Origin: DASRAU01 sp036005805
GTDB lineage: Bacteria > Acidobacteriota > Polarisedimenticolia > Gp22-AA2
Direction: 5' to 3'
Assembly: GCA_036005805.1 (NCBI GenBank)
Contig: DASYQE010000105.1
Coordinates: 1 to 18,300 of the forward strand
DNA: 18,300 nt
Below are positions 12,544 to 18,300 of this stretch, in pieces (within the stretch, counting starts at the first letter, position 1; each line of letters opens with the position of its first letter). The translations under genes were made by a program, and so were the position numbers. The notes under the pieces are model-generated. The model made no database searches, was not told the DNA's origin, and was given only the letters and a program-made list of their open reading frames with translations.

Positions 12544-13620
12544 TCACCTCAGCGGGTGGGCCTTGAAGAACTCCCACATCACCTGGTTGGCGCTGAACTC
12601 CCTGCTCACCTTCCCGACGATCCAGTCCGGCAGGTTGTCCGAGCCGCCGGGCCACGTATGCCCGCCGCCGTTGACCCGAAGCAGGGTGACGTCCCCTCCG
12701 CCGGTGCAGTCCGGATAACGCATTTGTGTCACGGTCGTGCCGTCGTCCGGGTCGGCGTCGGCCCAGTTGTCGACCACGGGGGTCGATCGACAACCGTTTC
12801 TCTCCGCCCAGCCTGCGACCGTGTCGGCCACCGAGACGCGAAAGCCGTAGGGCTGCAGCAATGTGCAGCGTTCGTAGCCTCCGCCATAGGGGAAACAACG
12901 ATCCGCCGTGCCGTGGATCTGCAGCACCGGGACGCTGCGCCCGGGCGCGCACTCACGGGACGTGGCGTACTGATTGCCGCCGCCGACCGCCGCGATGGAC
13001 GCGACCCGATCCGAAAGTTCGCAGGCGAGACGATGGGACATCGCGGCGCCGTTCGACAAGCCCGCGACATGGACTCGATTCGGATCGATCCGGTACTGTC
13101 TCTTCAGGCCGTCGATGAGATCGCGGAAGAACCGGACATCATCGATGTCCGTCGTGCAGGCCTCCCCGGCGATGCAGGCGTACCCATTGACTCCCCCGCC
13201 GGCGTTGAAGCTGCGAATGGTCTTCGGCTCACCCGACTCCTGCGTGCCGTCGGGATACACCACGATGAACCCCTCGCAGTCGGCAAGCCGGTCGAGACAC
13301 CCGGGGCTGTCGGGGTCCTGGTCCGGGCACGTGGTCAGCCGGGCACCCTCCTTGTTGCCGCCACCGCCGTGGATGTCGATGACGACGGGGAGGTTCATCC
13401 TCCTGCTGTACGCAGGGGGGAGATGAACGGTGTACGAGCGGGCCCCCCACCTGGACAGCTTGCGGGTTTCGTCCGTGCCGCGCGCGCATATCGCGGAAGG
13501 AGCGAGCACGCTCGACTCCGCCGCCTGCACGGCGATGCCGCTGCTGCCGCGAAAGGCCGGGAGGAGGATCACGGATGCAAGAATGCAGAGCCTCGTCGCG
13601 GTGCGCACGTTCGGTGTCAT
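12544..13620 (-). CDS. Secreted PHB depolymerase/feruloyl-esterase-type alpha/beta hydrolase
   Basis: The 358-residue protein has a signal peptide (about residues 1-34, hydrophobic LCILASVILL). It has the CE1/PHB-depolymerase-like (LpqC) fold signatures: oxyanion loop DIHGGGGNK (82-90), nucleophile elbow GLSNGAAM (187-194, Ser189), Asp240 in IHGTADRCFPYGG, and His321 in GGGHTWPGG. It probably hydrolyses extracellular esters such as polyhydroxyalkanoate oligomers, feruloylated polysaccharides or acetyl-xylan; the exact substrate cannot be decided. Several Cys (99, 108, 115, 149, 155, 200, 224, 242, 252, 277, 305) suggest disulfides, consistent with export. Start: ATG 13620 with GGGAGGA five bases upstream. 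It appears monocistronic, and its head faces the permease gene. Confidence 0.9.
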   Translation of the reverse strand: MTPNVRTATRLCILASVILLPAFRGSSGIAVQAAESSVLAPSAICARGTDETRKLSRWGARSYTVHLPPAYSRRMNLPVVIDIHGGGGNKEGARLTTCPDQDPDSPGCLDRLADCEGFIVVYPDGTQESGEPKTIRSFNAGGGVNGYACIAGEACTTDIDDVRFFRDLIDGLKRQYRIDPNRVHVAGLSNGAAMSHRLACELSDRVASIAAVGGGNQYATSRECAPGRSVPVLQIHGTADRCFPYGGGYERCTLLQPYGFRVSVADTVAGWAERNGCRSTPVVDNWADADPDDGTTVTQMRYPDCTGGGDVTLLRVNGGGHTWPGGSDNLPDWIVGKVSREFSANQVMWEFFKAHPLR

Positions 13621-13912
13621 GACGGTCCTCCCGCCGGGGCCTCAGTCGATCCGGGGTGTAGCCATCACCTTCGCACCAGGGGGGACGCGCGAACATCCGG
13701 CCGCGGCTGATTCGCCGGGTGAGAATCCCTGACGCAGGGTCAGGAGGAGGTGCGGCGACCTGGCGCCGGCGACCGCGCTGTTGCGCCCGTGGGACCCGTG
13801 CGTCCCGGGAGCGGACAGGATCCAGCGGTGCGGTGCGCCCTCCACGTGGCTGCGATGGTCGTGGCGCAAGGTACGCATCTTGCGAGGCCCGTCAGAATCG
13901 GAGGGGGACACG
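13621..13912. other. Divergent intergenic region, 292 bases
   Basis: This gap separates the divergent esterase and permease genes and should hold both promoters, though no clear -35/-10 pair was recognised. A short hairpin, CCTGAC/GTCAGG (about 13727-13744), is visible. No convincing gene was seen in it. Confidence 0.4.
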
Positions 13913-16381
13913 ATGCGCGGCCTGCCATTCGACGTGCGTCTTTCGCTGCGATCGCTCCTGCGCCATCCCAGGTTCGCCGTGGCCGCCGTGCTGACCCTCG
14001 CCCTCGGCATCGGCTCGGCGACGATCATCTTCAGCATCCTGGAGGCGGTCCTGCTGCGCCCCTGGCCGTATCCCGGGGTGGAGCGCATCGTCGTGCCCGC
14101 CTCGGTCAACCTGGCCACGGGGGACCGCTGGTCGATCGCCTACGCCGATTTCCAGGACTGGCAGGAGGAGAAGATCTTCGACGGCGTCGCCGTCTACGAC
14201 ACGCTCGACCTCGACTTCAACCCGGGGAAAGAGCCGGTGCGTCTCACGACCGCCCGGGTGAGTCCTGATTTCTTCCGGGTCCTCGGCGTGCCCCAGGCCC
14301 TCGGACGTGACTTCCACCCGGAGGAGTTCGTGCCCGAGACCGAGCGTCACATCATCCTGGGCGATCCCCTGTGGCGGTCGGCCTTCGGAGGAGACGACGG
14401 GATCCTCGGACGCAAGGTCGTCCTGTCCGGGGTCCCGTTCACGGTGGTGGGCGTCATGCCGCCCGGCTTCGCGTGGCCGCGCGAGGCGACGGCCTGGATA
14501 CCGCTGCGGCAGAAGCTTCCGGACCCCGATCTCACGCGCCGGGACAACTTCATCTTCTCCGGCATCGCGCGCCTGCGACCGGACCAGCCGCTCGCAGCGA
14601 CCCGCGCACGCCTGGAGGTGCTCGCGAAGCGGATCGAGCAGGACGACCCGGCCGCCCGCAAGGGCGTCTCGCTGACGGCCGTGCCCCTCGGCGAGTGGAT
14701 CGTCGGTCCGGCGGTGTCGCGCGCTCTCTGGCTCCTGCTGGCGGCCGTCGGGTCCGTGCTGCTCATCGGCTGCGTCAACGTCGCCAACCTGCTCCTGGCC
14801 CGCGGCTCGGCCCGGCGGCACGAGCTGGCGGTCCTCGCAGCGCTCGGCGCCGGGAAAGGACGGATCGTCCGGCAGCTCATGGCCGACAGCCTGCTCCTGG
14901 CGGTGGCGGGAGGGGCGGCAGGAATCCTGCTCGCGGTCTGGGGCCTCGGAAGCGTCGCCGCCCTGGGACCGGCGGACGTGCCGCGGCTGGCCGAGGCGCG
15001 CTTCAACGCGCCGGTCGCTCTGTTCGCCTGCCTGGTGTCGCTCCTGACGGCGCTCCTGACCGGGATCGCGCCCGCCCTGCAAATCTCCTCCCTGCAGCCG
15101 GGGCTGGCGATCGACACGGGCGGTCGCGGTGGCACCGGATCGCGCCGTGGCGCGCGCCTGCGCGACGTCCTCGTCGCGGTCGAGCTGGCCCTGTCGCTCG
15201 TCCTCCTGACGGGCGCCGGCCTCATGGCGCGCAGCCTGTCGCGCCTGCAGCGCGTGGACACCGGCATCGACGTCATGGAGCTGGAGACGGCCCATCTGAC
15301 CCTGTCGAGCGCGCGCTACGCGACCAAGGAGGCGAGATGGTCCTTCTACGAGTCGCTCATCGAGCGGCTCGAGGCGACCCCCGGCGTCCGGGCCGCGGCC
15401 GCCAGCTCGGCGATCCCGCTGGGAGGCGGCGGCTTCTACCTCGGCCGCAGCTTCCTGGCCGAAGGGCGCCCCGCGCCGCCCGCGGGCCCCGAGGTCCAGG
15501 CGATGTGGAACGTCGTCACGCCCGGATACTTCGAGACGACGGGCATGGTGATCAAGAAGGGACGCGACTTCACGGCGCGCGACGAGGACGGCTCGACGCC
15601 GGTGGCGATCGTCAACGAGGCGTTCGCCCGGGCGATGTTCCCCGGAGAGGAGGCGCTCGGCAAGCGGGCGAAATCCTGGCGGGACGAAAACGTCCCGCGG
15701 GAGATCGTCGGCGTGGTCCAGGACGTGCGCTACTTCGGCGCCGGGGACGAGATCCGGCCTCTCTTTTACGTGCCGCACCGCCAGAACACCTGGGGCGCGA
15801 TGGTGGTGACCGTGCGCGCGGCCCGCCCCGGCGCGGGAAGCCCCGGCGCGGCCGCTCCTGGTGCCGGGACCGGCGAGGCTCCGAGCCTCGCGGCGTCGCT
15901 GCGCGCCGCGATCGCGACCCTCGACCGTGACCTGCCGATCGGCGACGTCCGCACCATGAGCCAGACGATGACGGACTCGATGGCCCGCCCGCGCTTCAAC
16001 GCGCTCCTGTTGTCGACGTTCGCGGCGCTGGCCCTCGTCCTGGCGGCCGTCGGGCTGTACGGCATCGTGTCGTACTCGGTCGCGCAGCGCACACGGGAAA
16101 TCGGGGTGCGCATCGCCCTCGGCGCGCGCACCACGGACGTCCACCGGCTGGTGCTGGGCCGCACGCTGCGGCTGCTCGCCTTCGGCCTCCTGGCCGGGAC
16201 GGCGGGCGCGCTCGCGGTCACCCGCCTCATGGCCGGGCTGCTCTTCGAAGTCGCCCCGTGGGACCCCGCGGCGTTCGCCGCCGGCTCCGTCGTCCTCGCG
16301 TCCGTCGCGATCGCCGCGGCCTGGCTTCCGGCCCGGCGCGCCGCGCGGGTCGATCCGATGACGGCGCTGAGATCGGAGTAG
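13913..16381 (+). CDS. Orphan MacB/FtsX-type permease (acidobacterial duplicated orphan permease type)
   Basis: The 822-residue protein has duplicated MacB-periplasmic plus FtsX modules. A first helix (about 21-43) is followed by a periplasmic domain (about 50-255) and an FtsX domain of three helices (about 265-390: LLIGCVNVANLLLARGSARR, then ELAVLAALGAGKGRIVRQL). The second unit has a helix at about 418-437, a periplasmic domain to about 670, and an FtsX domain with VGLYGIVSYSVAQRTREIGV and RIALGA, ending in the RAARVDPMTALRSE signature. No ABC ATPase gene is adjacent, as is typical of this family, whose substrate is unknown. Start: ATG 13913 with GGAGGGGG a few bases upstream; a longer upstream frame lacks a ribosome site. 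It is followed after about 135 bases by a separately promoted small gene. Confidence 0.92.
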   Translation: MRGLPFDVRLSLRSLLRHPRFAVAAVLTLALGIGSATIIFSILEAVLLRPWPYPGVERIVVPASVNLATGDRWSIAYADFQDWQEEKIFDGVAVYDTLDLDFNPGKEPVRLTTARVSPDFFRVLGVPQALGRDFHPEEFVPETERHIILGDPLWRSAFGGDDGILGRKVVLSGVPFTVVGVMPPGFAWPREATAWIPLRQKLPDPDLTRRDNFIFSGIARLRPDQPLAATRARLEVLAKRIEQDDPAARKGVSLTAVPLGEWIVGPAVSRALWLLLAAVGSVLLIGCVNVANLLLARGSARRHELAVLAALGAGKGRIVRQLMADSLLLAVAGGAAGILLAVWGLGSVAALGPADVPRLAEARFNAPVALFACLVSLLTALLTGIAPALQISSLQPGLAIDTGGRGGTGSRRGARLRDVLVAVELALSLVLLTGAGLMARSLSRLQRVDTGIDVMELETAHLTLSSARYATKEARWSFYESLIERLEATPGVRAAAASSAIPLGGGGFYLGRSFLAEGRPAPPAGPEVQAMWNVVTPGYFETTGMVIKKGRDFTARDEDGSTPVAIVNEAFARAMFPGEEALGKRAKSWRDENVPREIVGVVQDVRYFGAGDEIRPLFYVPHRQNTWGAMVVTVRAARPGAGSPGAAAPGAGTGEAPSLAASLRAAIATLDRDLPIGDVRTMSQTMTDSMARPRFNALLLSTFAALALVLAAVGLYGIVSYSVAQRTREIGVRIALGARTTDVHRLVLGRTLRLLAFGLLAGTAGALAVTRLMAGLLFEVAPWDPAAFAAGSVVLASVAIAAAWLPARRAARVDPMTALRSE

Positions 16382-16407
16382 GAACAGCCACCGCGTGACA
16401 ATTTCGC

Positions 16408-16436
16408 TTGCATCCTGCACCGCGGAAAACTATATT
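16408..16436 (+). promoter_or_regulatory. Sigma-70-type promoter for the small gene at 16518
   Basis: TTGCAT (16408-16413) and TATATT (16431-16436) are separated by exactly 17 bases, in an AT-rich island just after the permease stop codon. The -10 matches consensus at five of six positions and the -35 at four. A transcript would begin near 16443 and carry a leader of about 75 bases. Confidence 0.65.
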
Positions 16437-16458
16437 TGCCTTGTTTTCACCAAGCAGA

Positions 16459-16479
16459 ACGATTGACTTGTCGAATCGT
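16459..16479 (+). promoter_or_regulatory. Inverted repeat in the leader of the small gene
   Basis: ACGATT and AATCGT form perfect 6-base arms around a nine-base centre, about 20 bases downstream of the predicted transcription start. It could be an operator or a leader hairpin. Nothing in the sequence decides between these. Confidence 0.35.
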
Positions 16480-16517
16480 CGCGCGTGCCATGGCGACGGC
16501 CGAGGTGAAGTGTGCCG

Positions 16518-16889
16518 ATGGAAATCCGGATCGACGAGCCAGTCTTCATCGGATTCAAGGCCAGCCGCGCCCTGCGCCAGTTGCTCGAATCACTCGGCGA
16601 CCTCGAGAAAGCCTACGTCTCCAGGGACGACGGCGCCTTCCTGAGAAGTGTCCAGGTCGGCGAAGATCTCTACGTCGGCAAGTTCGTCCCCGAAGCCATG
16701 ACCACCGACCGTGTCGACGATATCCGTCGCAACGTCCTGAGCATTCTGCGCAAGCTCGGCCCGGCCGTGCCGCTTCCGACCAGCATGCGTATTTTCTCCG
16801 TCCGGTCCGTCGACGCCGCACCCCCCGCCGCGGGACGTGAGTCCCTGCTGATGCCGGAGCATTCGCCGACGCCACGTCTGCTGGGCTAG
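16518..16889 (+). CDS. Small conserved-looking protein of unknown function
   Basis: The 123-residue protein is without signal peptide or membrane segment, so it is probably cytoplasmic. It begins MEIRIDEPVFIGFKASRALR. A helical, charged middle (LLESLGDLEKAYVSRDDGAF) is followed by a YVGKFVPEAMTTDRVDDIRR stretch, and the C-terminal about 30 residues are Pro/Ala rich. I do not recognise the family. Start: ATG 16518 with GAGGTGA nine bases upstream; GTG 16512 would be too close to that site. A clear promoter precedes it. It ends 36 bases before the kinase fusion in the same direction, so co-transcription and a role connected with that kinase are possible but unproven. Confidence 0.7.
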   Translation: MEIRIDEPVFIGFKASRALRQLLESLGDLEKAYVSRDDGAFLRSVQVGEDLYVGKFVPEAMTTDRVDDIRRNVLSILRKLGPAVPLPTSMRIFSVRSVDAAPPAAGRESLLMPEHSPTPRLLG

Positions 16890-16925
16890 ACCGAGCCGGC
16901 TCGTTGGCTGGGGTAGGATCACGCC

Positions 16926-18300
16926 ATGCCGCTCACGGTCGGAACCCGCCTTGGCCCCTACGAGATCTCTGCTCCGCTCGGCGCCGGGGGCATGGGCGAA
17001 GTTTACCGGGCGCGGGACACGCGGTTGGGGCGGGACGTGGCGGTCAAGGTCCTGCCGAGCCACCTCTCCGAGAGTTCCGAGGCGCGGGCACGTTTCGAGC
17101 GCGAAGCCCGCGTCGTCTCAGGGCTCAATCACCCGCACATCTGCGTCCTCCATGATGTCGGGCGTGAGAACGGGATGGACTACCTGGTGATGGAGCTGGT
17201 CGAGGGCGAGTCGCTCGCGCAGCGCCTCGCCCGCGGCCCGTTGCCGGTCACCGAGGTGCTCCGTCTCGGCGCCGAGATCGCCGACGCCCTCGATCGCGCC
17301 CACCGCGCCGGCGTGGTGCATCGCGATCTCAAACCGGGGAACATCATGCTCTCGAAGTCCGGCGCCAAGCTCATGGATTTCGGGCTGGCGCGCGAGCGGC
17401 AGCGCGTCGGTGTCTCCGGCGGCTCCGGCTCCGCCGCGGACTCCTTGTCGCAGTCGCCGACCGTGGCGACGCCGCTCACCGGGATGGGGATGTTCGTCGG
17501 CACCAGCCAGTATGTCGCGCCCGAGAACGTCGAGGGACGTGAAGCCGATGCGCGCACCGATCTGTGGGCGCTGGGCTGCGTGCTCTACGAGATGACCACC
17601 GGTCGACGACCCTACGAAGGCTCCTCGCCGGCTTCCCTGATCTCCTCGATTCTCCGGGACGAGCCGCGCCCCATGATCGAGATGGCACCGCACACGCCGC
17701 CGACGCTTGAACGCGCGATTCGCGCCTGCCTGGCCAAGGATCCGGAGCAGCGCTGGCAGAGCGCGCACGATCTCGCCCTGGCGCTGCGTTGGCCGGCGGG
17801 CGAAGCGACCGGCGCCGGCCGGTCGGCCGGAGCCCTCCTGCAACGTGAGCTCGTCCTCACGGCCGCGCACGTGCGCCGGCTCGCCGAGCGCAATCCCAGG
17901 CTGGTGGGCTATCCGGTGACCTACGTCGACAACCAGGTTCAATCGGATCATCTCGTCGTGTTCCTGCACGGGCTTGGAGCCGATGGGGGGCAGTTCGAGG
18001 CGTTCCTGAATGCCTCTCCGCATCGCGCCATCGCCGTCACACTGGTGGGCTTCGGAAAGCTCGAAAAGCGCAGGCCCACGCTCGGGATCGACGACCATTC
18101 GCGCGTCCTGCGCATGTTGCTGAGCGAGATCACGGCCGAGTGCCGGCCCCGTCGCACGATCCTGGTCGGGCACTCCGCCGGCGCCGATCAGCTGCTGCGC
18201 ATGATGCACGACGACGACGGCGCCGGCATCCACGTCGACGGCTTGATCGCGCTCGGGCCCAACGTCAGCCTCGACACCTGCTTCGCCACCCGGCTGTACG
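16926..18300 (+). CDS. Ser/Thr protein kinase fused to an alpha/beta-hydrolase domain (3' end outside window)
   Basis: At least 458 residues are in the window, with no stop before the right edge. Residues 12-290 form a complete Hanks-type kinase: Gly loop LGAGGMGEVY (18-27), Lys41, HRDLKPGN (132-139), DFG (151-153), APE (198-200) and the DLWALGCVLYE helix. An unusual Ser/Gly-rich insert (about 161-185) lies in the activation region. After a short linker, residues about 325-458 read as an alpha/beta hydrolase: LVVFLHGLGADGGQFE (343-358) and nucleophile elbow VGHSAGAD (414-421, Ser417). No transmembrane segment is seen in the visible part, so the protein is probably cytosolic. The kinase may sense or control the hydrolase within one chain. 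Start: ATG 16926, with AGGA at about 16914-16917. Confidence 0.9.
   Translation, partial: MPLTVGTRLGPYEISAPLGAGGMGEVYRARDTRLGRDVAVKVLPSHLSESSEARARFEREARVVSGLNHPHICVLHDVGRENGMDYLVMELVEGESLAQRLARGPLPVTEVLRLGAEIADALDRAHRAGVVHRDLKPGNIMLSKSGAKLMDFGLARERQRVGVSGGSGSAADSLSQSPTVATPLTGMGMFVGTSQYVAPENVEGREADARTDLWALGCVLYEMTTGRRPYEGSSPASLISSILRDEPRPMIEMAPHTPPTLERAIRACLAKDPEQRWQSAHDLALALRWPAGEATGAGRSAGALLQRELVLTAAHVRRLAERNPRLVGYPVTYVDNQVQSDHLVVFLHGLGADGGQFEAFLNASPHRAIAVTLVGFGKLEKRRPTLGIDDHSRVLRMLLSEITAECRPRRTILVGHSAGADQLLRMMHDDDGAGIHVDGLIALGPNVSLDTCFATRLY

Noticed and set aside
12172..13710. 512-codon plus-strand frame over the esterase
   Set aside because: It is antisense to the esterase with an intact catalytic triad, and runs through the DUF2785 remnant.
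13892..16420. Very long open frame antisense to the permease
   Set aside because: High-GC codon bias leaves the opposite strand open. The product is Arg/Gly/Gln-rich with no domain, while the plus frame is a clear permease.

Overview
The window is high-GC, densely coding DNA. It reads as a bacterial chromosome, most likely Acidobacteriota or a close relative. The best taxonomic clues are an 822-residue orphan MacB/FtsX permease of the acidobacterial duplicated type (13913-16381), a soluble Ser/Thr kinase fused to an alpha/beta-hydrolase (16926 to the right edge), and fragments of HEAT-repeat and membrane proteins of a kind common in that phylum. Taxonomy is inferred from gene content only.

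Layout. 1-277: the 3' end of a short-chain dehydrogenase, running tail to tail into a sigma-70 gene (250-1044, minus). 1249-2295: an AraC-type regulator whose end overlaps a triheme membrane-anchored cytochrome c (2253-3482, minus). 3532-6254: a duplication zone on the minus strand, with an intact secreted DUF2785 protein, a secreted DUF6130-like protein, and a second, frameshifted DUF2785 copy. Between and beside them lie plus-strand debris of a two-helix membrane-protein tail (4458-4757) and a frameshifted HEAT-repeat gene (about 6361-6740).

6880-10311 is the most interesting block. On the minus strand it encodes, in transcriptional order, a secreted thrombospondin-type-3 Ca-binding protein, a 57-residue peptide (9287-9460), and a 767-residue PqqD-like/M50 protease/HlyD fusion. 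The peptide has a charged leader-like N-terminus and a tandemly repeated Gly-rich C-terminus. Two strong hairpins, one an intrinsic terminator whose T-tract abuts the protease start codon, separate peptide from protease. The block resembles a minimal peptide maturation and export system.

10436-11962 encodes a Tat-exported M20-like hydrolase that has lost two classical metal ligands. 11963-12543 is a mosaic: a cytochrome-c-tail-like fragment, a third copy of a 46-bp dispersed repeat, a possible 36-residue membrane peptide gene, and a 100-bp third DUF2785 remnant. 12544-13620 is a secreted PHB-depolymerase/feruloyl-esterase-type hydrolase. On the plus strand follow the permease, a small unknown protein with a clear promoter, and the kinase-hydrolase fusion, which runs off the window.

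Together these point to an accessory region rich in exported proteins and shaped by repeated duplication, truncation and frameshift. No tRNA, rRNA, CRISPR array, transposase or integrase was seen.
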